From NCBI GenBank assembly GCA_030762175.1, contig CM060837.1, positions 6,590,001-6,654,000 on the forward strand: a stretch of 64,000 bases of DNA, read 5' to 3'. Position numbers and translations under genes: made by a program. Positions 1 through 11,060 of the stretch are shown in pieces. The notes under the pieces were generated by a model, which had not been told where the DNA came from, ran no database searches, and worked only from the letters and a program-made list of their open reading frames with translations. The DNA comes from Metallyticus violacea. Its lineage: Eukaryota; Arthropoda; Insecta; Mantodea; Metallyticidae. Position 1 is the stretch's first letter; each line of letters starts with the position of its first letter.

Positions 1-498
1 GGGGATAACCGCTATTTACTTAAATTCTCAAACACTATAAACGAAATTTAAGATCATTTGTGCAACAACAATTCTAAAAGAGGGCGTTAAATTTTTTTGA
101 AAAAATGTGTTTCCTACCTATGCTATTACAATTTTTTTTGTTATTTACAGATATTAAAAGCAATTCTAAACTCTAAGGATTTATAAGTATTATAGTCTTT
201 AAGTGAGAATACAAAAATATGAATGTGTTAGGCAAACCATGGCGTTTGGTTTTTATAAGGCATTGGGAGCAAACCGCCATTCATTTGTTTCCCTATGCAA
301 TTAAATACGACTAGAGTAACAGTATTGATGTTTAAGGTATAAAATCAGAGGTCAAATTTTGAAAAAGAAAAAAAAATCAAATTTTAGTTTTTTATTCTAA
401 CAAATTATTTGAAAATTTTCGCTTAATTTTGTATATCATTTGTTGAAAAATTCCAATTGTAGATGCGTTTAATTTTTATGTTTTAGATTTTTTTAATA
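1..498. other. AT-rich DNA, nothing recognised
   Basis: I see no coding motif, tRNA-like box or repeat shared with the rest of the window. The stretch is A/T-rich with short homopolymer runs. Confidence 0.5.
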
Positions 499-730
499 GT
501 GTTCAAAGCCCGTTTTTTGCTAATGGGGCACCGCAGGCAGGGACACAGATGAGATGAAATGATAAATTGGGAAAGGTTTTTTTTTTTAAGGAAGGAAACG
601 TTCCAGGCCTAAGTTTAGGGTATCTCCTTGGCATTTGCCATTTATGAGAACTGAGCAAAACCTAGAAATTCGAACCGCAGACCTCCCGCTCTCGAGTCCG
701 CGCCTTAACGACCTTGGCCACCCGTGGCGG
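499..730 (-). mobile_element. SINE-A copy (Ser/Leu-tRNA-like head)
   Basis: Read on the minus strand, the element starts at about 730 with the head CCGCCACGGGTGGCC and ends at about 499 with the GTTTAAAC-like tail. The body motif GGAACGTTTCCTTCC seen in other copies is present near 595-615. A section just after the B-box region is deleted compared with the copy at 7784, so this is an old, slightly shortened insertion. The identification rests on direct comparison with the other copies in the window. Confidence 0.85.
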
Positions 731-1289
731 TTTGTTTTAGATATCAAAAAAACTTTTTAATGGCGCGTGCTAATGCATAAAAATAAAAAACATATCTTTG
801 TTATAGAAGGCTGGATTTAATATTTTTTGTAGTTAAATGACTGTTTCAAATATCAGTAACAGCAATAGCTGCTTGCGTGTTTTATTTTTTAAGCAATTTG
901 TGTTTATTTTGAGTTTTACAAGGTATACATCCCATTCTATTTCCTAAATATATCTAATATCACGCCTAGGTCCACCAGGGTTTTATAAAATAATTAAAAA
1001 CAAAGGAAATTGTATTGCAACGCCTATCCAGTAAATCATGTAAGTATTGATAATGAAAATGATATAATTCGGTGATTGATAAATCAATTACTTACCCCCC
1101 ACCCCAGTTCTTCCGTGGCGGTTTTCCATACCTTGAAAAATATTTTAATTGCTCTCATAATAGCAGAAGCAGGACATTAATAAACTTTCTAATGCTTTAC
1201 TGTGAACTATATATACAGAGAAGCTATTATTTCATCTTAACCATTTATAAAGTCTCTAGGCAAATTTCTACCAAGGTTTGTAGCAAACG
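731..1289. other. AT-rich DNA, nothing recognised
   Basis: No shared repeat or coding motif was found. The short reading frame from 1072 has no recognisable family motif and ordinary AT-rich composition. Confidence 0.4.
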
Positions 1290-1420
1290 CTGTACCCACC
1301 AAGGTCTATAAGACACGGACTTGTGACTGGAAAATCTGAAGTTCGAATTCCGCCACATTGGTTCTTCTGAACTGATGGCAAAATTCGGCTGGTTTCCCTA
1401 AACTTAGACCGTTAACCGTA
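1290..1420 (+). mobile_element. probable old SINE-A relative
   Basis: The segment around 1300-1385 aligns by eye with the SINE-A head: the GGACT-TGTGA-TGG region, then a B-box-like AGTTCGAATTCC at about 1341-1352, then a diverged CTGAACTGA where SINE-A has CCTGACTGA. Downstream similarity fades quickly. It could be a diverged SINE-A copy or an independent tRNA-derived element. Confidence 0.45.
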
Positions 1421-2874
1421 ACGACTCTGTTGGGTTTACCTGGCTTGCTTATCACAGCGAAGTAGTGTGAGATTTAAGGCTCCTGTTTCACATTCCTTGG
1501 GATTTTTTCGTGGTTTTTGTTGGTCACTTAGGCGAATCCTGAAATGAATATTTCTTTCCAGGAATTTTCTGTTCTTCCATTTCATTCCGCTGGCTCTGTT
1601 ACAAGGTACAAAGTGTCAAGATGAAGTTATTTAGTACAGTTTCAGATGTAACGGAAGCCTGCCTTTGGAAGGTTTCTGCCCCTGTAGTGTTTTATCTCAA
1701 TATATTGCTGCACTGAACTGGCCGGGGCAGAGGAGAATTCCTTCGACACCCCAGCCTTGCTCATGGCTACCCGTTTGTGCTTACACCCCCACAGTAGGGA
1801 CTAGCATTGTTTCCGATAGAGATACCCCAAGAAGTAGAACACCTTAGAAGGTTCCTCAAACATTTCTGCCTAAGTCACCCTGCTGGTGTGCAACATTGTT
1901 AAGTAAAGTTGTTTTATTAATAATATAAACATTCAGGACACTTTGACGCAACAAGTGTGCACATGACATTGTATAACTCCGATTGTATGAAATAACATTT
2001 AACTGGATTTATTTTTTACTGTAACATGTTTTTTTTTTTACATTTACATCACTGTTTGAGTAGGAGTCGTATTTATTTCATTGTAAAATATTTCATGTCT
2101 TTGAAATTACATTAAAATTGATTTATGCATAGGCATCTTTAAGATTTTTGCTTTCAACGTTTCATTTTAACTATTCATTTGGTGTTAAGGCCTTACAATA
2201 AAAATAAAATCTACCTAAGTTCAGAAATTCTGAATATTAATCACAATTCTACATCATTTAAAAATTTAACTGACCAATCAAAGGCTCAAGAAGAGCCGAA
2301 GCTTTCCTTTTTCTTCAGATTTTGAAAAGAAATGACAAATAGCTATCCCCTTTATACCCTCTTTACATCAAATGCTTGAACCCAGTTCAATGTCAAAGCA
2401 AACTGGAGCATTTTCTACCAACATGCAATTAAACTCAAGAGTATCACCATAATAACCAAATCATTTTTACCTTAATTACTTAATATTAATATTTAAAATT
2501 TACACCCATTGTTCATCTGAAACAGAACATATTAATATTAATTTTTTGAACTGATTAACAAACACAAATAAGAGAATGCGAGCTTCAATAGTACAAATAA
2601 AGCAAAGAATGTTAAAGTAGCGCGAACTTGTACCGTCTATCGATTCAGAATCAAGCACACAGAAAGGAGAAACAAGAGTTTCTTGCGACTTTGCAATCAG
2701 ATTTGCAAACTCTGTGTTCTCTATGATATCATACTCCTTCACTGTTCTTTGTCGGAGAGAGGTAATAAACAAAACTTGACTAAATTTGACAATTACTTAA
2801 ACGAAAAAGGACAATACGAGCAATCTAAGATATATGATTGAAAGTGTATGAAATGTACTTTCGAATGAAGCCAC
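1421..2874. other. unassigned intergenic DNA
   Basis: The interval is moderately mixed up to about 1860, then AT-rich. A short reading frame at 1665-1847 and one on the minus strand at 2500-2772 show no motif that I can place. No repeat shared with the rest of the window was found. Confidence 0.4.
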
Positions 2875-3335
2875 TAGATGGTGTATGTGAGCAGAGCTGC
2901 GTGTCTCAGCACGCCCCGAAGTTCAATTAGTGAGCGACATTAGTCATGAATGCAATTCGCATGTGTTTGTGAAAATAGTATTTCTCCGGCACTAAGAACT
3001 AGGAAAGGTGTTGGTTGCACGTGCCCTATACTATAGAACAGTGGCAAGAGGCCTTCCCAGCGCGAGAAACAAACCATCGATGTACTTGGAAACCATTTCA
3101 AAGGCTGCTAAACAGTGTGAAATACTTGTGAGACCCAGCCTGTGAGGCATTTGCAACCCTGTGTAACTTTTACCCATACCATAGTAAAGCAATGTTGTAC
3201 AGTCTTTTGTTTCTTTCCTACGAGGGCCGCCTACATACAGCCTTCCAATGGTGGCATTACTCGGCAATAAATTGCATATACTTTCAATCATACATCTTAG
3301 ATTTTTCGTGTTGTCCCTAGTTCGCGAGAAAATAA
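2875..3335 (+). mobile_element. mariner-type element, internally deleted copy
   Basis: Both flanks match the longer element at 9629-11270. The left part (about 2875-2995) shares GTGTCTCAGCACGCCCC and GAAAATAGTATTT-like blocks. The right part (about 3120-3330) shares GAGACCC, CCTACGAGGGCCG and CACTCGGCAATAAAT-like blocks. Between them only a short transposase remnant remains: near 3027-3045 the plus-strand reading LYYRTVAR matches the helix-turn-helix part of mariner transposases, followed almost directly by the C-terminal tail. The catalytic core is absent, so the copy is non-autonomous. The minus-strand reading frame of 119 codons here is a shadow. The ends are inferred from the extent of similarity between the two copies; I could not define terminal inverted repeats with certainty. 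Confidence 0.65.
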
Positions 3336-3639
3336 AATGGCATGATTTTGGCTTATCCCGCGGGTATACATAAGGAAATATACAAAGCACTATCCATCAT
3401 TTCGTTAAAAAGTTGTGAGGTACATATAAAAACAGTAACAACAAAAATAGTCATACAATTCACTCGACATTTGATATCTTCTTCACAGTGTACAGATCCC
3501 TTCTTTAATACCAGACAAAAAGCACAGATAACAGCTTTATTTGCACAATAATATTAAAAAAATTCAGGAAATTTGCACGAAATGGAATATTGAGGCGGGA
3601 TATCTGTTTTGAAGCTAAAACACCTAGATGGTATATGTA
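3336..3639. other. unassigned AT-rich DNA
   Basis: Nothing recognisable. The small reading frame at 3342-3551 has no family motif. Confidence 0.35.
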
Positions 3640-3862
3640 TAAGCGGAGGTCAATTCCCACCAGGACCGTCCACCCTGACTGAAGTTTTGTTCAGGTTTTC
3701 TTAAGTCCTCAAAAGCTACAAATGCCAGGAAGGTGTCCTAAACTTAGGCCTGGAACGTTTCCTTCCTTTAAAAGAAAATAATTTCCAAATTGATTATTTC
3801 ATGTATCACCAGTGTCCGTCGCCTGTGATGCCTCAGTAATTAAAAGGGGCGTTAAACCCTAC
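3640..3862 (+). mobile_element. SINE-A copy, head-truncated
   Basis: The copy begins inside the B-box region (GCGGAGGTCAATTCCCACC) and continues through the CTGACTGAAG, GGCCTGGAACGTTTCCTTCC and GTGCCTC-like blocks to the GGGCGTTAAACCC tail. The first 60 or so bp of the tRNA-like head are missing. Confidence 0.85.
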
Positions 3863-4141
3863 TAAAAAGAAATTAACTATCTTCCCCGCATCCCTTCCTC
3901 CTGGAGGTGACAGTGACTACAAACAACAGAAAGTAACACCATCTCTCCCTGCGCGGGAGTATGAAATCCCCTCCCCGACAAATTCCTTTATTAATACTTT
4001 TTTAAATGCGGGGCTATTTTTCTCTATTAACGCTTGAAAATGAATCATATTGAAAATACAAATACTATTTTTAGCAATACTCCTTCTTTCTATTCTCCTT
4101 TCTGAATAAATAAATGTCTTATTAACTCCTACTGGATTGTC

Positions 4142-5060
4142 AGCCCCTAATCACAATGAAAATTAAACGCAAACATAAGACGTAACATATTAACTTAGTA
4201 GTATGTAGGCATTCACAATGAAAGACGCAAACGTACGTATTAGCAATCAGTAATAAGAACAAGCGAAGATCAACTAACAGCTGGTAACGGTTATGCATAT
4301 ACAAAGTGCAGTAACTGATTTGCTTGGAGTAATATGAGCAAGGATAGCTTTCTTATAATGCAATTAATCTTTTGTTCATTGACGTCATTCTGTCTACATG
4401 ATCCTCAGCTCTCTCTTCCATAAATTGCCCTTACACGGAGCACGGAAATCAAGTGCAACTTCTGCTGCAAGTCCCGAGCGGCAGCGGAGAGAGCCGAACT
4501 ACTGTGTTTGGCTACAGTGTAAATATTGCATGTATTATTTTTTGTAAACATAATGTAACCTATGCGTTGTGCTTAATAATAAAATGATAGAGGATTGTTA
4601 AACGGGTAAAATATTGTAACGGTGGCAAAACTGTTCTTATTGGAATTCGCAATTAATTCATATATTACACTAACCTAACGCTGACCTCGGATAAATCCCA
4701 GAAACCGGTGCACCCAGGAGTTTTGTGTAAATATAAATTGATAGGGGCGGGTAAATCACTGTAATGTTGGTAAATCTCATTTGATTGCAGCAGGAAAAGT
4801 ATTCATAAACATCAATTTATAGCGCATTCTGTGCGTGGTATCTACCTCACTACCTTCGGCTCTCTCCGCCGTCGCTCGGGACTTGCAGCAGCAAGAGATG
4901 CATTTAATTTCCGTACTCCGTGTATGACTAAATTCTACCATAGAGCTCTACAAACAGAGCAGCTGTGTTCTGATTGACTGATTTCTTAAGTTTAAGTTAG
5001 ACGTACACGCAAAACTTTGGACCTTGCAAGCTTCTATGTTTACGTTTATGAAGGCTGTTT
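4142..5060 (-). mobile_element. fold-back type element, copy 1
   Basis: This block is a diverged, oppositely oriented copy of 11881-12924. Shared landmarks are CACAATGAAAATTAAACG at the outer end, the GCTGGTAACGGTTATGCATA region, and TGCAAGTCCCGAGCGGCAGC in one arm with its inverted counterpart GCTCGGGACTTGCAGCAGC in the other (about 4470 and 4875). The two arms are thus imperfect inverted repeats around an AT-rich centre. There is no coding capacity. The inner end fades near 5060, so about 100 bp of the terminal segment seen in copy 2 is missing or too diverged. Orientation is given relative to copy 2. The superfamily is unknown. Confidence 0.7.
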
Positions 5061-6423
5061 AAAGAGAAGTTATAAAGCACCAATCCTCGCCTACAGCGAC
5101 GCCTTCATGAACTGTATTAAAACTTTCCGGAAGGTAGGCTAAAGCCAAGCAGTGCGGGGGGTTGCGGAGGAAGTCAGGATGTTAGTTGCGCCATTAGCGT
5201 CCTCTGGTATTTTGGGCAGTAACCGCTCCCTGATCTTAACTGCGTCCCGCTATATCATGAAGGTGGCTAGCTTACACCCCCACCCAGGGTAATCTCCTCG
5301 CCTCTCCTGCCACTAGAGATGTCAGTTACAGCTCAGCGCCGCGCTTCAGCTGACGTGGTCGGGATTCGAGACCAGAGCGCTTCACTGACCCTTATCTACC
5401 ACAACATGTGCTCTGTCACACAGTTAAACCATATAGACAGGGAATATGTATCGTGTGTAATATATATTGCAGTAAAAATAAATACGTTTCTTAAGGTATT
5501 TAATCTCTATTTGATTAGTGTAGAGGTTTATAAATTATATAATATTAGTTCAAATATAACCCAACCTTGATTTTTTTTTTAATTTGAGTTTACCTCAATT
5601 TAGAATTTGTACTTCCTCCTGATGTACATTTTTCGAGATTTTTCTGAAAGTTCTGTCTGTGAATTTTGTTTTAACGTCTCAACTAAATCGAATTTTCATT
5701 CTTTCATCGTGCATTTCAGCTTTGGCAGTCAAAAATCCCTCAGTGTTAAGTTAGAGAGTATGGAGGGTGGGTCATCTTGTTCTTTTGGATTATCGTATTG
5801 TAGTACCCATGAGTTGTCTCACCAAAGTCCAGACCTTTTCCTTCTCATGCTTTCTTGGATACGTTGAAAACATTTTGCTAATATGAAATTCGTCCAAATA
5901 TAGAAAAAAAAACGGTTTATAATCTTTATCTAAGCCGCTATTGGATCCCAGACTATAACCATCAGCAATAATCTACAGGAATTCCAATATTAGAGCCCAG
6001 TTGTTCTTATAAAACACACTCTTTTCTAATTTACTACTACACTAATTTATATGCACATTTATTCCAACAACCCTACTTAATAATGTTTGCCTATTTTTCA
6101 ACTTAATACAAGATTATCTTATATTTATATACATTTAGCCTATTTCTACTTCTAAGATTACATTTTCCCGTATCCTCCACTTATTTCTCCCTTACTAATT
6201 AATTAAACACTTATAAACAAAGTGTGCTTAAAGCTAAAATACTTCTGTGTTGCCATTATGCATCGAAAATTTTATTTAGTGCCCAAACAACGATATAGAC
6301 CCTCTTAAAATACGTTTGGACTTAAATCTGACGGCATGAAGAGTAATGAAAATACAACGATTCTTTACAGCCAAATACTTAAACCAGTTAACATAATTAA
6401 ATACATTTCACTCAAATAAAGCA
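5061..6423. other. unassigned intergenic DNA, GC-richer at 5060-5420
   Basis: The first 350 bp are noticeably less AT-rich than the surroundings and include the tRNA-B-box-like GGGATTCGAGACC near 5350, but no partner A-box or other family copy was found. The frames at 5319-5570 and 5607-5867 show no recognisable motif. The rest is AT-rich. Confidence 0.35.
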
Positions 6424-7184
6424 CAGAGCGTGTCCAAAATGTATACACACTTCAAGCAAAGAAAAAACTGTTAACGTAACAAAACTGAATTCATACAAAC
6501 AGAAAATGATGAGCACTAATCATCTTACACTTTTACACTTACAACAGTTGCTCAAAATGCCCACCATCGACGTTGATACACTTCTGAGTACATTGAACTG
6601 CTGATTGAGCAACGTTTGCGAAAGTGTCCTCAGCGATTACAGCACATGCCGTTTCAATTTCTTCCCGAAGTGCTGTCAGTGTAGCTGGTTTTCTACGGTA
6701 TACAACATTCTTAAGAGTTCCCCATAGGTAGAAGTCTAACGGAGTTAGATCCGGAGAACGCGGTGGAAACTCAATCGGACCTCTTCGTCCTAACCAGTGC
6801 CTTGGATCCAGTGCACGGGTCTTATTGCTGTGCGAGGTCTCCCATATCTGTCCTTGTAAACATCGCATACGGTATCGCGAGTCTCAAATTTGTCTCGAAT
6901 ACGTGCAATTGTTACTCACGTTGACGGTTCTGTTCTGTACACACGTCTCCATTGCCTTTGAACTTCAACAACATTCTCGGTTTTTACACACTTCAAAATT
7001 TCTTTCCGCTGTTCAAACGATAATCTTGGCTCCATTTTGTTGTAGCAACGCTAGCATAATGTGAGTCACATCTGTTTACAGAACATCATACTACATATTA
7101 CTGTTGTTTTTCGGTACAACTTTGAAATATATTAAATAGATATCCACTGTGAAAGTGTGTATACATTACTACAGGTGTCACTGC
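6424..7184 (-). mobile_element. DUF4817-like DNA transposon, deletion derivative 1
   Basis: A non-autonomous element of about 760 bp. Its ends are imperfect inverted repeats carrying CCAAAATGTATACACAC at the left and GTGTGTATACATT at the right. A TA lies directly outside the right end (7185-7186); the left TA is mutated. On the minus strand the element encodes the N-terminal helix-turn-helix region (near 6870-7030) joined directly to the C-terminal catalytic end (6540-6860). The middle of the transposase, with the first two catalytic acidic residues, is gone. The same junction occurs in the copy at 51414. Confidence 0.85.
6539..6868 (-). pseudogene. truncated transposase, C-terminal part
   Basis: An open frame of 109 codons contains PPRSPDLTPLDFYLWGTLKN, the segment around the last catalytic acidic residue in the DUF4817-like branch of Tc1/mariner-type transposases, and ends with a CINVDGGHFEQLL-type tail typical of that branch. 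The start methionine is accidental; the natural N-terminus lies upstream in another frame at 6870-7040. Without the central DDE core the product could not catalyse transposition. The element ends at 6424 and 7184 enclose the frame. Family placement is from motif memory; the TA-flanked inverted repeats support it. Confidence 0.75.
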
Positions 7185-7186
7185 TA

Positions 7187-7783
7187 ATTATATAATTAAA
7201 TAGAGCCCTCTAGTTCTTCGCTGAAACAATCAAATGAGTGTAATACTTATAAGTATTGAAATACTCCGGGGCGTCAGCTATAAATTCAAGTACAATGTAT
7301 GCTTTGTGCTGCATTGAAACAGGGCAGTTTACGTGTATGGCTAATCAGCTTTTTTATCAAAACTAAAAGCTATTCTGTCATAAGAAAATTTCACATTTTG
7401 AAATGCAATAAGAGCAACGCCGCAGGATGTTAACTGGCTTCACTTACTCAGGTAGGGTCGCTGCAGGCAAAATGGCCCACCTTGTTGGTTCTTCTCATGC
7501 ACAAGTGAACCAGGAAAACACCTTGAGGGCAGAAGCAAACCAATATAGCGTGTGTCAACACGGGTATGTCGTCCGCCACGGTTGCATCTCCGCTGCACAA
7601 GGGGCAAGCGTGGGATTATTAGATTCACCGGCATGAGTGCAACAGTGGCATATGTACTCTTCGAAACTCTGACCAGTTTTGACAAGTGAATGCTTGCAAG
7701 TGGATTTCTTTCTGTAACGGTCTTGTCTAGGAATGAAAAGATAGCTCTAAAACTGTTATATCTACAGAATAATGAATCGAATG
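7187..7783. other. unassigned intergenic DNA
   Basis: Short overlapping frames occur on both strands at 7427-7685 in a less AT-rich patch. One minus-strand frame can be read as SHACPLCSGDATV, vaguely like the cysteine-rich end of some LINE proteins, but the support is too weak for a call. Confidence 0.3.
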
Positions 7784-8056
7784 ACCGCCACGGGTGGTCG
7801 AGGTCATCCAGGCGCGCACTCGTGAGCGGGAGGTCTGGGGTTCGAATCCCGCCATACCGTCCTCCCTGACTAACGTTTTTTCCAGATTTTCCTAAGTCCT
7901 CATAAATGACAAATGCCGGGGAGGTACCTTAAACTTAGGGCTGGAACGTTTCCTTCCTAAAAATCCTGTCCCAATATATCATTTCATGTCATGTAACATC
8001 AACGTTCACCGCCTGTGGTTCATCGGTAGTTAAAACGGGCGTTAAACACCATTTAA
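7784..8056 (+). mobile_element. SINE-A copy, nearly full length
   Basis: The best reference copy in the window. It starts with CCGCCACGGGTGGTCGAGGT and has a Ser/Leu-tRNA-like head with a B box, GGTTCGAATCC, at 7839-7849. A unique body of about 200 bp follows with CCTCCCTGACT, AAATGCCGGGGAGGTACC and CTGGAACGTTTCCTTCC. It ends with GGGCGTTAAACACCATTT and an A-rich tail. The family is inferred to be a Pol III-transcribed, LINE-mobilised SINE; no coding capacity is expected. Confidence 0.9.
7839..7849 (+). promoter_or_regulatory. Pol III B box of SINE-A
   Basis: GGTTCGAATCC matches the internal B-box consensus of tRNA promoters. It lies about 55 bp into the element, as expected for a tRNA-derived SINE head. 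Confidence 0.75.
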
Positions 8057-8060
8057 AAAT

Positions 8061-8073
8061 GAATAATAAGAAT
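8061..8073 (+). repeat. left target-site duplication of inverted SINE-A
   Basis: GAATAATAAGAA followed by T matches 8389-8400 followed by G on the other side of the inserted SINE-A plus poly(A). This brackets the insertion between 8074 and 8388. Confidence 0.6.
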
Positions 8074-8082
8074 AAATGAACA

Positions 8083-8352
8083 GTGTTTAACACCCGTTTT
8101 TGCTACAGAGGCACCACAGGCGATAGACATTGATGATACATGAGATGAAATGATAAATTGGGAAAGGATTTTTTTTAAAGGAAGGAAACGTTCCAGGCCT
8201 AAGATCAGGATACCTCCCCGGCATTTGCCGTTTATGAGGACTGGGAAAAACCTGAAAAAAAACCTCAGTCAGGGAGGACTGTCCTGGCGGGATTCAAACC
8301 CCAGACCTCCGGCTCACAAGTCCGCGCCTTGACGACCTCGTCCGCCCGTGGC

Positions 8353-8355
<3 letters not shown>
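8083..8355 (-). mobile_element. SINE-A copy, inverted, full length
   Basis: A full-length copy oriented opposite to the one at 7784 and only about 27 bp from it, giving a tail-to-tail pair that could form a long hairpin. The head CCGCCACGGGCGGACGAGGT lies at the 8355 end. The A-tract at this locus is on the wrong side: it abuts the head on the plus strand instead of the tail. Confidence 0.9.

Positions 8356-8387
<32 letters not shown>
8356..8387 (+). repeat. poly(A) tract of 32 bases
   Basis: An uninterrupted run of 32 A joins the head end of the inverted SINE-A and precedes a 12-bp copy of the sequence found before the SINE (8061-8072). The layout repeat, SINE, poly(A), repeat is that of a retrotransposed transcript read on the plus strand. 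Confidence 0.9.
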
Positions 8388-8388
<1 letters not shown>

Positions 8389-8389
<1 letters not shown>

Positions 8390-8401
8390 AATAATAAGAA
8401 G
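8389..8401 (+). repeat. right target-site duplication of inverted SINE-A
   Basis: The partner of 8061-8073: 12 bases identical, then one mismatch. Confidence 0.6.
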
Positions 8402-9628
8402 AATGACGCACTATATGGGTTTATTATATTAAAAATGAAATATTGAAATCTTTGTATTTTATAATGAATTTGAGATTACAGAAGACATCTCCAAATTGGG
8501 TAGTATTATCTGAATTAGAAAAAGTTGGTACGAAAGTTGTGGTAGCTAATTGTATGTTCAAAGGCTGGCATAAGATAGAAATAAGGGTGATGGAGAAACA
8601 GTAAAATATGAAATAAGTTGCTTAACTCAAATAAAGAAGGTCCGGATAATAAAAACAATTAGCACTAGTAAATTGTATTTACTGTTAAAATAAAATTATT
8701 GCATAATTCCATATTACAATACAATAAAAATAGCAAAATATTGTATTTTAAATTGATACTTCCTTTGGACTTAAGAGGGCAGACATGGGCTGCGACCAAG
8801 GCTAGCCTACAACAGAAACGATAATACCTGGCAATGGCTTGACACTACACTTGCCTAGCCTTCTATCATATTATTGGTGATTGGGTATCTACATCACACA
8901 CAGCGCACTAGTTTAAATTTCAAATCGTCAATAAAAGTTTACATATACAAGCCAGGGGATTTACGGAACACTTTGCCTCAGATATGCCACTTTATTTAAT
9001 CACCGACAGTAGCAAACCTGATTAGAACAACACATGACAAGTACTTGGATAACGGTATGAGAAGCGATTATGTACGTGTTCTAAAGGTGCCGAGAGAAAT
9101 GTTATTATAGACATTAATTACACGCTTCTTGGAGAACCCTGTTCATAATGAACTGTAAATGTATTCACATCTGACCATTGAGAGTAAGACTAAATAATCT
9201 AATCACCCTATACCACTGCTTGAATATTTCGTTGAGATCATCATGTTGATTAATGACGCTCTGGGCTTTGGAAAGGACGTTCGTTCTCGCAGTGGCGGAA
9301 TGACTTCTATTTCTTAGCACAAAAGTGGAAAGATATACGAGATCGCTTGTGCTATTGTTGGCATTTTATGAACTATTTTCTAAATATCAGGAATTTTTTT
9401 ATGCAAAGTGTGGAGAGAAGAAACACGGAGGAATCATTTCCTTGTTGTTTGGTTTAAGACAAGTGTGATCTGAAATTTCCAAAGCTTTCAACTCTGAAAA
9501 GTTTATGTGTTTATATTTAAAATATACCACATAGAAAATATTGTTAAATTATTAATAATTTTTTTGGAAATTTGTATATTATACCGGTGGTGGATAAGCC
9601 ATAAGTCAATGCAGTTTTTTTTCCCTCG
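8402..9628. other. unassigned AT-rich DNA
   Basis: No motif or shared repeat was found apart from a less AT-rich patch at 8760-8880. Confidence 0.4.
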
Positions 9629-9789
9629 AGATGGTATATATAGACAGAATTAGGTGTCTCAGCACGCCCCCAAATTCAGTTGGTAAGCGAAATGGTAAGG
9701 AATGGAGGTCACGAAGAATTCACAACTGTATATATGAAAATAGCATTTATCCGCCCTCTTTTTTTACTGCAATTAAGTCAGTAGGAGAA

Positions 9790-10190
9790 TCGAAAGGAGA
9801 AAGATAGCGAGCAGGGTAACTGGGTTGGAGCTAAGCGTACTTTAATCATCGATTTTTGTTCATTATTTTAGGCGAAAACGTCTATCATATGTGTCCAGAG
9901 AGGGTCGGCTCTGGCTGTAATGAAGTTAGAAGGCGGTTGCTGCCGTTGGAGGTTCTGGAGATCATCTTGCAGGTTGACCGAGTTAAATTTTGTTTCAATG
10001 TCATGAACTCTGGTTATGAGTTGTTCAGTGATAATTTTGATGGATGGCGTCGTGACTTTGTCCAGTTTTTGCGGTCTGATCTTTCAAGTCTAGGCGTAGT
10101 CTGCTGATTTTGTCGCATGTTGGTTGAGCGTGGGTGACGGCGGAGTTAAGTAGAGCTGCCGTGTCAGCAGCGAGGTTACCTGTGAGGTTC
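9790..10190. other. unexplained insert-like segment inside mariner
   Basis: This stretch sits between the 5-prime flank shared with the 2875 copy and the first transposase codons. It is less AT-rich than its surroundings. Frames are open on both strands (83 codons at 9856-10107 on plus; the end of a 192-codon frame on minus whose upper half is only the antisense of the transposase). I recognise no domain. It may be captured foreign sequence or the original leader, lost by deletion in the short copy. Confidence 0.4.
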
Positions 10191-10202
10191 TCGAGGGAGA
10201 GC

Positions 10203-11060
10203 ATGCGGGCTGTAATAATACAACGCAGATATAAGGGAAACACTGGGTGCGCATATACTGCCCTATCGAACAGTGACAGCTGGACAAAGACCTTCAAACG
10301 GGACAGAATGTCAACTGCCGATCTTTCGTGCATGGGCATCCTATGTCCGCAGACAAAGGATGGCTTACGCGATGATAGGCGCTGAACACTTGTGGAATTA
10401 GAAGAGCAAACAGGAATTCCTGAAAAAATTGTGCACCACATTTTACGAAATGCGTGCAAAGTTGATGCCAGATCAATCAAATGAGCTACAGAAATAGACT
10501 CGATACAAGTATGTCGCATGATTTCAGGAAGAAGGGGTGTCATGTTGAATCGCTTCATTGCAATTGATGAAATGTGGGCAAGGGCGTATGAACCAGAACT
10601 CAAGCGACAGTCCAGTGTATGGCGTCACCCTTGGTCACCATAGAAACACAAGTTTCGCCGAACTCCTTCACCAACAAGGTGATCAGTGCTCTGGTCATTC
10701 TGACGTATGACAGCCAAGGTATGTCATCCAGTGCGTGAAGGGACCACTATGAATGCCCCAGTAATATAGGGGTCACAATTGCGCCGATTCCTATGTACCA
10801 AACAGCCAGAACTTCTGAACAACGCCATTATTCTCCACGATAACGCGAAAACTCACATAGCCGACAGTGCACAGCAGTAGGTATGGAAATTTCTTATACA
10901 CCCGCCATATTCGCTCAATCTCAGTCCCTGTGATTATGATCCTATCCCCAAACTGAAGCAGCCATTGCCTGGAAAACGATTTACTGTCATTTTGACAGCA
11001 TTGCGTTGTAAGGTGGCTCACGTTAGCAACTCTCATGCGATAAATGGTCCTGGGAGACCC
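10203..11060 (+). pseudogene. mariner transposase, frame-shifted
   Basis: Reading across frames gives the usual order of parts. A helix-turn-helix start (RAVIIQRRYKGNTG, then WTKTFKRDRMSTADLS) is followed by LVELEEQTGIPEKIVHHILR. The first catalytic Asp region is IDEMWARAYEPELKRQSS at about 10565-10615. The second is IILHDNAKTHIA, with Asp codon 10839-10841. The third is HPPYSPNLSPCDYD, with Asp codon 10932-10934. The last two are only 31 codons apart, so a few codons have been lost; mariners normally have 34 residues between them. Several stops and frame changes make it non-functional. No intact version of this family was seen in the window. Confidence 0.8.

Noticed and set aside
7440..7685. 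Minus-strand SHACPLCSGDATV reading, like a LINE zinc knuckle
   Set aside because: No histidine-cysteine continuation and no upstream RNase H text.
7784..8056. Functional tRNA gene
   Set aside because: Head resembles a Ser/Leu tRNA but is mismatched in the stems, occurs in many copies and is fused to a shared body; it is a SINE.
8150..8332. 60-codon open frame
   Set aside because: Lies entirely within the antisense of a SINE-A copy.
10025..10603. 192-codon minus-strand open frame
   Set aside because: Its upper half is the exact antisense of the mariner transposase read on the plus strand; openness there is a by-product. The lower half is listed as an unexplained segment instead.
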